Source: Chaetoceros tenuissimus
Lineage: Eukaryota; Bacillariophyta; Thalassiosirophyceae; Chaetocerotales; Chaetocerotaceae
NCBI GenBank assembly: GCA_021927905.1
Contig: BLLK01000038.1
Location: 186,001-250,000 of the forward strand
Length of the DNA stretch: 64,000 nucleotides
Direction of reading: 5' to 3'
The notes under the pieces were generated by a model, which saw only the letters and a list, made by a program, of their open reading frames with translations, had not been told where the DNA came from and did no database searches. A program made the translations under genes and the position numbers. This document shows positions 51,501 to 63,073 of this stretch, piece after piece. Each line of letters opens with the position of its first letter. Position 1 is the stretch's first letter.

Positions 51501-54500
51501 CTGCTACAACATGTGTACAGCAATCTCGTGGGTTGATTGCTATCAGAACTACAGCTTTTGCTTGTGCTGCTTGTATTTCTGATGCTATCACTCGTGTAAA
51601 GGCCATTGATGATCCTAGTCCATTTTCGTTACATTACAGTGGAGAATGTGAAGGTCCGACAGAACCTTTTGGAATTGAGGCTGGATCCTTTGAGACTCTT
51701 GCTGCTAATATGCCTATCTTTGATGCACATTACACTTCTCTTAGATTTCTTTGTCTTGATTATCTTCGTGGAAATTCGATCAAGATGGATGGTTCTAAAC
51801 GTCCTACAATTTTCAACTATGATAGTTCCATGACTCCTATGAAAGGAGATATCCAACTTGTTGATCAACTTTCAATTGAGCTGGCTCTACCTCGTCCATA
51901 CCCTCCAACTCCGAAAGCTTGTAACTCAAATGCAGCTTCACTTCTTTCAGGGAAGAATGGACTACTTCTTGAGGTTCTACCTGAAATGGAATATTTCCGC
52001 GACATTATATTCCATTTTAAACATTCCGTGTCTGGAAAAGCTGCTGCACCATCTGATGTGGGCGAGGAATTTACTTGGTTGCCACATCATGCTACTTTGA
52101 AATGGTCTACAAAACCTGTATCAAGCGAGGACACTACACCAATTTACAATGTGACTGCATTCAGGAATACATCACAAGAATTCGTCGAAGTGGATGAAAA
52201 GCCAACTTCGTCTGGTGCATTCAAAAGTTTTATGCGATTCTTTGGAAAGGGAAAAGAAGAAAGAAGAAAATTGTCGGCAGCAGATCCTACAAACATTGTC
52301 AACTCTTGTGGTGAAAAATTTTTGAAGGGAAAGTGAGTTTCTGCATGTTGTGTTATTGTTATATTGGACTCGGAAAGGCTTTTGTGTGTGCGTATGTTTT
52401 ATTATTTTTCATTACACCTCTCGCACTCATGTCATATTATTTTACAATTTATATAGATCCAAGCCTATTTCTGTCAAAACCGAGGATGACATTCTTCATC
52501 TCTCTAATTCTGAACTGCCTACTTTTGGACATGTATTGAAACCAGCAGATTCGGAAAGATTTTTGTCTTTCTTGACTGCTCCGTACATCAGAATCCCTCT
52601 TATTTTAGACTTCTTCGCAAATGGTGATCCTGGAAGATTGGCTGGACTCAGATCAAAATCACTTCAACTCATTGTTGATGCAGCTCTTTTCGAGCCAGGT
52701 CGATGGAGATCTGCTGACTTCACTGACATTGTGAAAGAGATTCCTGTTATAGATGAGGATAAGCTGCATGCACTCCTTGCCACTCCTCTCGGTAACATGT
52801 ACAATGAAATTGCCAAGTCTCCTGACGTGCTAACTTCTTGTGTCACTAAAATGTTGGCTAGAGCTCTAGATATGGATGTTGGAAAATATTCCAAGAAATC
52901 CACATCCGGTCCGTTGATTTTGTACATGATCAGGTTAGCGGTTCGAGTCGAAGGATTCTTGAAATTTGCCCTGAAAGAATGCTCCACACCTGGAAAACCT
53001 AGACCCCGAGGACTTGAATCCTTGGATAATGTAAAGATCGAAGAATCAATGAGAAAGATCAGATCCCTTCTTGACAAGCAAGCATTCCCTATTTTGGAGT
53101 ATTGGATTGATCCTTCAAGATGTGAAGATGTCGATGTGGCCTGTATAGTCCATGCTCATCTTCTGTATTTATTCAAAAACTATACTTATGACGATCTTGA
53201 TGCTCATGCTGTATCTGTGCTGCTTTCGTCTCAGGTTTATCTGATGATCAATCATAGATTCAGCAGCCAAGCATATGATGATTTACAGGATATGACTGAT
53301 CCAACCAAGCCACCTCCATCGATTCAGATCTCTCAATCTGAAATCTTTGATGTTATTCAGAAACAGAGATACGAAGTTTTGAAGTATATGCGCTTGCATC
53401 CTAAGGATGCAGATGAAGCGATGGAATCTGTGGTGCGTATTGCAACTGGAACTGGAACAAGAACCACATTTTCTAAGGATCAGAAGGGTTTGAAGTCGCG
53501 TCATTGGCAGAGTATTGCACATCCAACTTGCTATGGTCGTTTTGTTCCTGACACCGAGGACGAAAAGCTTCGTGATGGAACTTATAGAAAGCCTAAACCC
53601 GGTCAAACTTTTGAAGAATGGATGTTGCAAGTAACAACTAAGGCAGTTGGGATTGAGGTTAATGTGCAAATAAGTGAATTCACGCTTCAAAATCACAAAA
53701 TGATGTTACTTTCACCACATATAATGAATCACAAGGATTTCCAACATACTAAGAGACATGCCCTGAACGATGCTACTGACTTGGCTTGTGCCGAAGTTAT
53801 GCACACCACCAATCGCTATTGGTGGAGACTTGTAGGAAGGAGATATGACTTGCAATCATGGGCTCCCGATAAACGAAACTACATCGACTTACCCGGTATG
53901 AGAAATCCTCAATTCTCACGCAAATTTCCTACGCAATTGCGAGGCGGAGAGCGATGGATTGAAGCAGCATTAGTTGAGAAGTTGCCTTTGATTCTACCCC
54001 AAGTGACTTTATACATGCCTCCAGGAGATTTCTCGAATGCTCCTTATGTCCAGCTTGCAGGTTGGATTGAAAACCCTAAGAATGCCGACACTATTAATAC
54101 CCATACATTGAAAGAGGTAGTTGTATATCAAAACCCTCCTACAATCAATGTTTTCAATGTTGTCGAACACGGTAGACGCTTTTTCAGAGTTCTTGAATAC
54201 ACCTCCAACATGTCCATTTGCAGTCATGAGGTTGAGGGTGAGCCCTATCCTGATCGAATTGCAGGAATATTGTCCATGTCAGTTGGAATCCCTATGACAA
54301 CTCTGTCGCCAACAGACTCGTTGATTGTATCAAGAAGGCTTAGCAAGAGCATTGGAAACCAAGTTTACATTCCAAAGCGCTTCCTAGCAGGGATTTTACC
54401 GACTTCTTTGGTTGATAAGTACTCATTTTGGCAGAGTGAAAATGACGACCTGGTGGGTTATGAAGAAGAAGAATTGAATGAAGATGATGAGGAAGAAGTT

Positions 54501-57500
54501 ATTGATGTAAAGAAGAGCTCAACTCGTTTGAAAATCACTTTAATAAAGAATCCAGACAAGGACGACAGTGGCTTCTGCAACTCTGGTGCACAGGCAATAA
54601 TCCAACGAGTTGCATACCTAGACTCGGATGCAGCAAATGAAAATGTGAACAGGAATATTCCTACTATGACTTTGTTGAATGTTACATCGGCACCACCATC
54701 ATCGCTCCTCAAGAGAATTGGTATGTTATTGTCAAGGCTAGACAATCTTGCTCATGTCCTCATTTGGAGTAAATCAAATGTCAAACATGCCAATGATGTT
54801 TCTTCTATTGATTTAATTGAACTTCCCCGTGTCAATTTATCGTTCAAGGCGAAAAAAGTGGAAACCATTGACGGCAAAGTTGAGCATCGTCTGTATAGTA
54901 ATGATCACAATGGGCTGTATATTTCAACTTCGACGGACTCAAGAGAGATTGTTGAAAAGCTTCTTGGTCTAATCTCTCATTTTATTGTACTCCAAAACTC
55001 TGACAACGATTTGTTCGTGTTGATGCCTGGGTGTGCACTTCCACGCAGATTAAATACAGATGGAACAGCACTGTCAGTACAGGTTATCTTGGACAGACGT
55101 AATAAAGAATGGATCGACAATTTAGGTGAAGTCCGTAGTTACCTCTACCCTGTTCACAACTCTCAAGGTAAGTTACTTCATCTTTTCCAACTTTTTCATT
55201 TTGAATATTGCTAATATAGTTTTTTGCCTTTACAGCGTTTCTCTTCACTCCTTCTTTAGCATCGTCAATGTACCTTATGGTGATGTACTTCATCACAGGT
55301 TCCTACCGAGATGTTTTCAAGATGGTTGAATCTTGTGTGAGTGAAGAGCTCACAGCAGAGGAACAGCAGATTTTTGATCAACTTGAATTCCTTGGAAACG
55401 ATTTCCATCCTGATGCTCACGCGTGTAGATTGAAATTGTCTGCGGTAACTGTAGGTCTTGGAGATGGGTCTATGAAATGCCCATGGAGTGTAGAAGATGA
55501 AATGAAGCAGTATGTTTTGAAACATGCGTACGTTTCGTCTGCTTGCAGATTATCAAAGGAAGAAGAGTCTCTACTTTTGCAGTTGTGTACAGCTAATATG
55601 CGATCAAGACTTTATGAAGAACTTATCAACAGAAAAGCATTTGTGGAAGCTGTCACAACGTTGGATCACATTCCTCCAGGACAAACAGTGACAGTGAATA
55701 TGGCTTTCTCGAAGAGACCCCCAATTGAGAACTTTGATTCGACTCCAGATACCTCGATTTTAGACAATCACAAGAAACAAACAATCTCATCCAAGGTCTT
55801 TGGGTCGGCATACTCCCGACCTGAAGATGCCAATGTAGCATACGGTGGCGTAAATGCCATTGGCTTTGTAAACTCAGCCTTGACTTCAGAGCTAAAAATC
55901 TCGAGCGGTTCTTACGGTTTCCCTCTCATTTACGATCTTCTTCTGGGGAAGGTACCGTTCAAAGTGCATCCTAATGATAGACCTCACAATTGGGGTAGAC
56001 TATTTCTTAGAATGTTGCCTCCTTCGGACTACAACCACAAATGTGCTGAAATGTCAGCTCTACGAATCCTTGCAGAAAATCCTTCGATTGCTAGTCATCC
56101 TAATATTCCCCAGTTTCAGATTGATTCTGGAATGAAAATGATCAAGAAAATGTTCGCTGGTAGCGATGCTGTTTCAAAGCTCATCGAACAATTGCATGTA
56201 TTCCTAACAAGACCTCAGCTTACAGCGATGATTGAGCATCCACAACAGTACAAAGAAGCGCAGATTGCTCAAAATACTGTGGTCATTAAGGCCCCATCAT
56301 CCTACTCTGAAAACAGACTATGGGTCGTGCCAAGAATTTCAGATTTCTCTGAAGATAAATTTCTCTTGGACATGCAGAATTGTGCTACTGTGAATATTCC
56401 AACTGCGCAACTACAGGCATTTGCATCAAGGCCATTAGCACCTATCAAGCTCGAGAATTTTGTTCAGTACCTCGATAGAAGTCAGAGAAGACTTGGTCTT
56501 GTATCCAGTGCAGTCCCTTTTGACATTTCAGGAGAAAAAGCAACTAAGACACATTGTTCTGAAGCTACTTCTCGTCGTATTGCCTCTGATGTGAGACTCT
56601 TTGCTGATCAAGCAAATAAGGAATCTTCGCCAATTCTTACAGGGTTTACACCTGCCGAAGTTGATTCTTTTCACCATTCTCCTCAGGCTTTGAACAAGGC
56701 TTTATCTTTACTGAATTCCCTCATCAAATCACTGAACGCGTCAATGTCCTTTGATAGAAAGTCTTTAGCAAATCTTATGTTCAGAGCTTCTTCTATTGCT
56801 ACAAGTGATGAAAGAAGTGATAAGCCATATGCAAATGGTGCCATTGGTGAAGCAAATTTCTTGAAATTCCGACTCGGTCAAACTAGTGAGAAAGAACCAG
56901 CTGTATGGTTCGAGCTTCTTGTAGCTTCTATTCTATCCTCTGATGCAGAACACAACATTCGTTCCTTAAATCCATATCTATCTCCAACTGCTTACAAAAC
57001 TGTGACAAGTCTAACAGTTGTGTCGATGCTGACATCCATCAGGATTGGGCAATCCCATAGAGCTCTAACTGGGTAAGTTTGAAGTAGATTTTGTGTTGTT
57101 TGTTTTTTGTTAATATTATTGTGTTGTAACTAATTCATATCTTTCAGGTTGGGAAATTTGCTCAAGTTGTTGAAGAAGGTTAAGAGCTCTAACGATGCGA
57201 AAACTCAAAGACGCCTATGTCAAGAAATTTCTCTTCAAGCTTCCAAGACAGCTGAAGATCTGACAGCTCAACGTCACTATATGAAAATGAGCGCTTCGAC
57301 AATTGAATTTGATCCAAGGTATCTTGTTTTTGAATACACATATTCTTTAATGTTGAGAAAAAGTCAAGTAATTTTGGTGAACAAGTTTGTTGAATCTCTT
57401 GAAAATGAGAAGTCTATGTGTCATCAAATGATTATGGGAGCGGGGAAAACAACTGTGGTTGCTCCTCTACTTGCGCTAATGCTTGCAGATGGAAAATCAC

Positions 57501-60500
57501 TCGTAACCCAAGTAGTTCCTCACGCACTACTTGAATTTTCAAGAGGAGTCATGAGAGAGAAATTTTCAGCAGTGATCAGAAAACCAGTTTTCACATTCCA
57601 CTATAATCGTGGAAGTCCAATTACAAGGGATCTCTACATGAAGTTGGTAAAGGCAAGAGATAGCAAGGCAATTATCTGTTCTACTCCAACAAGTATCAAG
57701 TCATTTGAATTGAAATTTATCGAAATGATGCGTCATATCGAACGTGCGAATATCGTACCAAAGAAGAAGAAAGGATGGTTTAATCTTTCCAGCTTTGCAC
57801 GTCGATACAAAGACCAATCTATGATAAAAGAGCTACATGTGAACCCTGAAGATCTGTACTATTGCACTGAAATTTTGAAGCTGTTCAAGTCTGGAGTTCT
57901 ATTGCTAGATGAAGTTGATCTCATTCTACATCCACTGAAGAGTGAATTGAATTGGCCAATTGGAGAGAAGGAACCAATTGATTACGCCAAGTCCAAGCTA
58001 GGAGTTGGTCTTCGTTGGCAGATGCAATGGCATATTCTAGATGCTATATTCTTTGCAAGTGGAAAGAAAATGACTGTTGACTTCAAAGATAGTCGCGAAG
58101 CACAATTGATTCTCAATGAGATATCAATTGCTATCAATCAGGGTATTGGTTCTCAGCAGATTCAAAAGACACCCCATCTTGTACTTTTGCAGAGAAAATT
58201 CTACAATTCAAATCTAAAAATGTTACTTGCACGTTGGCAACTATTGTATTTGCGTTATAAGCGACTTCCTGCGGTTGAAGATAAACATCTTCTTTCATAT
58301 TTAGTTAATGGGCCTTTGAAGGACAAGCAAGCTGCACAGGCAGTTTCAGTAAAACTTGACGATGAATACATGAAGATGCTGAATTTGAGTCACGACTTGC
58401 TTTCCAATTTTATTCCTCACGTCTTGAGTAAAATCAATAGAGTCAGCTTTGGTATCTTGTCGAAGCAAGACTTGAAACAATCTCTGAAATCCGACCCAAA
58501 CATCTCTCTCACACGTCAACTAGCAGCTATTCCATTTGTAGGAAAGGATGTTCCAAGTCGTGCAAGTCAGTTCTCGCATCCCGATGTCGTCATTGGACTG
58601 ACCATTTTAGCTTATCGTTACGAAGGTCTAAGGTACTCCGACTTTGAGACAGTTCTCATGGAGTTGAGGGAAAAACTCGACTCCGAAACTGGACCTTACC
58701 ATAAACGACCTTCTGCTCTACGTTGGGTATCCTGGGTCCAAGAAGCGGGGGCAAAGGTTCGAGGACCAAGAGAAGGTGATAAAAAGGGCGAAGAAGACGT
58801 TGATGACATGAGTGTCTCAACCGCTGGTGATACTATTGATAGTCTACTCTCGATTAATTCAAGTTTTATTGCAGGGGCTCGAAGGTCTGATGACATTTGG
58901 CCGCTTCACCTTATCGACTTGAAGGATAAGCAACATATGTCTGTCACATACAAACTTCTTCAAAACATCCCGCAAGTGATTGAATTCTATCTAGATTCCT
59001 TTGTATTCCCTCTCACGATGGAGCATCATATGGAAAAGATTAATGCCTCTGGACAAGATCTTGGTGGTGAAATTCTCTTTGGAAGAAGAGTAGGATTCAG
59101 TGGAACCCCTAGTGACCTTTTACCTGAGGAGTTAGGACAGTGTCAGTATGAAGAAGGAAGTGATGGAAAGATTCTTCATTTCTTGACATCACCTACAGTT
59201 ATGTCTAGCCGTCTCCTCGGAGTTGATTGGAATGCTTCGCGCCTTCTTGACGATATAATTCGAAGTGACCCTCCATTCCACTGTCTGATTGACACTGGTG
59301 CATTGATCACAGGTATGAGCAACTTTGAAGTTGCTAAGTATCTCATTACTCATGGTCTACCAGATTTTTTCGAGGGTGTGGTATTCTTGGATAACAAAGA
59401 TCGCAAGATGATCCTTCTTCGCAATGGAATGAATGTTGTGCGTTTAGATCAAGCTGGATGTCCTCCAGAACGTAGATTCTCTTTCTACGACCAAATCCAT
59501 ACAACTGGTATGGATATTCATCAAGCTATTTATGCTCGTGCAGCTCTCACTCTTGGTAAAGATATGACATTTAGAGATTATGCTCAGGGTGCGTTCCGTA
59601 TGAGAGGAATCGGAAAGGGACAAACAATAGAACTCTTCGTTATCCCAGAAGTGAAGAAATTGGTCGAAGAGCAAATGCAGAAGTGTAAACCAAGTTTCCA
59701 TCAGGATTCCTTTGCACCAAACTCTCAAGGTGGTGGTGACGTGGACCTTTTGTCGATGTCAGCAACCCCAGCTCAATCTGGTAACTCCTTCATGGGATCT
59801 AGCAGTAATCAGCTTCTGATTGATGTGTCTGCATGGCTCACCGTGAATGGAATGAAATCAGAAAACATGCAATTTAGGATGCTTTGTCAGCAGAGTATTG
59901 ACAATGTGACAAGAAAACGAGCATTCCAGATATTGAAAGATCATTACAAAGAACTAACAAGAAAGGCTTTTGCTGGCAGGGCAAAGGAACTTGCGATGCT
60001 TACTGCTGCAGTTGCAAGTCAGAAGGCTGGCAAGATTATCAATGATATTGAAGGAATGTTTGGAGGGGAGCGTAAACTTTTTGCAAATGATATTGTTGAA
60101 ATTGAAAGTGTTTTGAATCCACGAATTAAAAATGATGTAGCTCCAGTTGGTGTTGAGAAGATCCAGAAGTGTTTAGATATTTTGAGTGAAAGAATCAACT
60201 TCACAGTCTCAAATAATATCCCTACACATCGTCTTCTTTCAGAGACGATCCGTCATAGCTTGCACAGAAATTCTGATTTCCTTGGAAGCGACTACGATCG
60301 TGCTGTTATTGATAGGATTTTGGCTGTTCTGCAAAATTCTGAAAACGTCGCGAAGTCTAGAATTCAAAATAATATTGCAGACGATGATGGCGATCAGGAC
60401 CATGAGCTACAAAGAGAGCAAGTAGCAGAAGAAGAAGTTTTACAAGAGCAAGAAGAAGAGGAAGAGGAGGAGGAAGAAGAAGAGGAGGAAGAGGAGGAGG

Positions 60501-62548
60501 AAGAAGTTGTCATAGAGTCAGCGAAAAAGAAGAAATATTCCAGAGATGAAGAAGGTCCTCATCCTTGGCAAGTTGCTGGCCTTGCAAAGCTTAGAAAAGC
60601 AAGAGGAAAGAATGAAATATCTTTTGCTGCTTCAACTGATGACCCTGACCTCAAGGGCGTTCCAAGCTGGGAAAAGATGTTTTATCCTGCCAGCAAATTT
60701 AGCGTCAAAAATTATCTCTTTTCAAAAGCATCAGCCGTTGATTTCCCTGATTATCTGTATGTGTCTAACAATTACTACAAACAGAAATGGTCTCTGAAAA
60801 CTCACCGACGCTTGAAGAATGTCATTGTGTTCATGGACTTTGCTCCATCGAAGGCCGCAATGATTCAATTCTCCGATGTTGGAAGAGGGTTTACTCCTAT
60901 CCAAGAAAACAATCTTCGTAATGCATTCCAAGGATCCAATCAAATCAGCACTGTTGAATTGAAGGAGGTATTGAAAGCAGTCGATGTTGGCTTAGAAGAA
61001 AAGGAAAGCGCGAAACTACTTGCAAACATTCCACAAAATGGAAGCATAACCTTTGAGCAACTGAAGGGTATGCTTCAGGACCGAATCAATTACAAAACAC
61101 AAGCAAACCGTCATTATGTTGCATTGTGTTTGGCAGAGGCAGAGTGTATGCGTGCGGCGATTCATAATCAATCTGGAATTCCACTTGTTCCTGGTAAGGA
61201 CACAATTGTGTCTCTTCGAACAGAGAGAACTATGCTTGATTGTAGTACCGGGTACGAGAAATCGATACCACGTCAAGATTCAACGGCCTGTGTCTGTTTC
61301 AAATTCCTTGATAGTGCAATTAATTACAATCCAGCCGAAATTCAGTTACTTCTTCGAGCTCTCCAGAATAATCCATGCGCACAGCGTGAGTCTTTCTTCT
61401 CTGAAGTTAGAAGTAATAGACGTCGAAAGGAGATTGATCCAACGACTACATCATTGGCAAAGGTCTTTGTAACTAGGGATGAACATCATATGCTTCAATA
61501 CCGTATTGCCAAGGGAAGAATTACTGCTCTCCTCAAGTCCAAGGGTCTCTATGCTCGAGATGCATTTGCAGCATTTGACAATGATAGGGATGGTCTTCTT
61601 TCAAAGCAAGAATTACGACGAGGTTTGGACTGGCTAGGTTTGAAAATGGATCTTAGTCTTGTAGAGAAGATTTATGCGGAAGTCGACAAAGACAGAGACG
61701 GATACATCAATCTCGAAGAATTCAAGGGTGCTGTTGGATGGGACGAGAGTGCAGATAATAGTGGTGTTGCAAGTACTCTCAATACACCAGCCCTTCCACC
61801 ACCACCGATGCCTACTTCTGATGGTAGAGAAGGCAACCGCGTTCCTATTTCTATTCCAGAGCAAGTTTTGGCGCACATCAAGATCAAGATTAAGAAGGTG
61901 CACAAATTCCAATGTGTATGGACTAGTAAGGGAACCATGAGTAGGCAGGAAACAAGTGTATGGGAACCAATCGTTGGTGCAGGTGCATTCCGTCAAAATA
62001 GAGCATACGTCTCGTTGGGACATTACATTGGAACTGGATACGATAGTCCTGCAAGAGACGGAAAGGATCGACTTACTCTTGAGATTACTGATACTCAAGG
62101 AAGCTTTGTTGGTGGCAGTGGTTGGTTGCAACATGTCTTGGACAAATTTATGCCAAGACCTGCTAGATTCCGTCTTGCTTGGTCTTTTACACAGGGGAAC
62201 AACCCATTTTATGCTTGGGAGCCAATCCCTCCAAGTGATAAATTTGTTGCTCTAGGTTTCGTAGGAACAACAACGGAGAATCCTCCAGATGTTAGAATCA
62301 TGAGATGCGTCTGCAAGGACTTTTTGCAAAAGAGTAGATTTGTGAAGAAGGTTTGGGATGATAGTGGTTCTGGAGGCCGTGAAGGAAGTATTTGGATTTT
62401 TAATGATATGAACCTCGTAGGATTTGTAGCTGGGCACGATCCTCCATCTCAGCAGCCTTGGGACATTAGAAGCCACCGATTCTTCATTAGAGAGTACACC
62501 AACATTCAGAATGGAGGTTCATTTGGGCCTTCAGGTAGAACAAGATAA
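48575..62548 (+). CDS. Giant SH3 / DUF3638-DUF3645 P-loop ATPase / EF-hand / Vps62-like protein
   Basis: Four exons, 48575..52332, 52457..55167, 55236..57072 and 57148..62548, join with matching phases (2, 1, 2) into 4,568 residues. Order: SH3 (7-59, WYWG...GWFPPTYV); Gln/Ser/Thr/Ala-rich disorder (60-450) with a charged coiled coil (about 335-395); an alpha/beta region with GGWQQLDGQGHVCLYILRN and NTGDGLQYHPS (about 585-630); a helical region across exons 1-3 (RIPLILDFFANGDPGRLAGL, FLFTPSLASSMYLM); a DUF3638 ATPase with Walker A IMGAGKTTVVAP (57431-57466) and LLLDEVD (about 57899-57919); DUF3645 (AAIPFVGKDVP then FSHPDVVIGL, about 58526-58608); FSGTPSDLLPEE; FRMRGIGKG; an 18-Glu run; EF-hand loops DNDRDGLLSKQE and DKDRDGYINLEE; a Vps62-like end. 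Function unknown. Confidence 0.88.
60452..60505 (+). repeat. GAA/GAG repeat encoding 18 consecutive Glu
   Basis: This uninterrupted Glu run separates the ATPase part from the EF-hand and Vps62-like part of the giant protein. It probably forms a charged flexible or helical linker and may be length-polymorphic. Confidence 0.9.
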
Positions 62549-63073
62549 AATCGAATCATACGGGTACAAAATATGATTCGCTAATTGTAAATTTATTTTG
62601 AGAATAAAGTTTTAAAAAAATATCACAATGACACAATAATCTCATTTAATTGTTTTCAAAGAGTGCATCGGCAGCCTGCTTTACACATTGATATGAATAT
62701 GAATATTATTTGAATAAATTCAGCAGTTCCATATCACTTCTAGTGCACAAGTTTAAAGTCGTCTACTTCAGTTACATTGTAATACATTCGCAGATCAGAT
62801 TTCATGTCGTAGGAGTAAAGCCGTTCTTCCTACTTCAACCTTTACTAACGGTTATATTCGACGTAACGGTTATGTAACAAAGCAAAAGCGTCATTGTATT
62901 TGTCGTGAAGAAGAAGAGCAGAAGAGAGAGCAGCAAGAGTTATGCAAAAGAAGAGTGCACAGCAGCAGACAAATCTTTTTGCAGCATCGTTCGATATGAG
63001 ATAGAGAATATACCTTATCATTTTCCCTGATATCGATATTTACATACTTCGGTACATATTCTATCTAGCTACA
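62549..63073. other. Intergenic region upstream of the BspA-like gene
   Basis: These 525 bp contain two direct copies of TAACGGTTAT (62846-62855 and 62864-62873) and a TATGAATATGAATATTATTTGAAT stretch split over 62692-62716. No gene is seen. Confidence 0.5.
62846..62873 (+). promoter_or_regulatory. Paired TAACGGTTAT elements
   Basis: Two identical 10-mers lie 18 bp apart, about 200 bp upstream of the BspA-like start. The core AACGG is the Myb-recognition and plant mitosis-specific activator core. Two exact copies so close are suggestive of binding sites; function is inferred only from the motif. Confidence 0.35.

Noticed and set aside
61634-62134. 166-codon minus-strand frame inside the giant gene
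   Set aside because: It is antisense to the EF-hand and Vps62-like coding region, with no recognisable motif.
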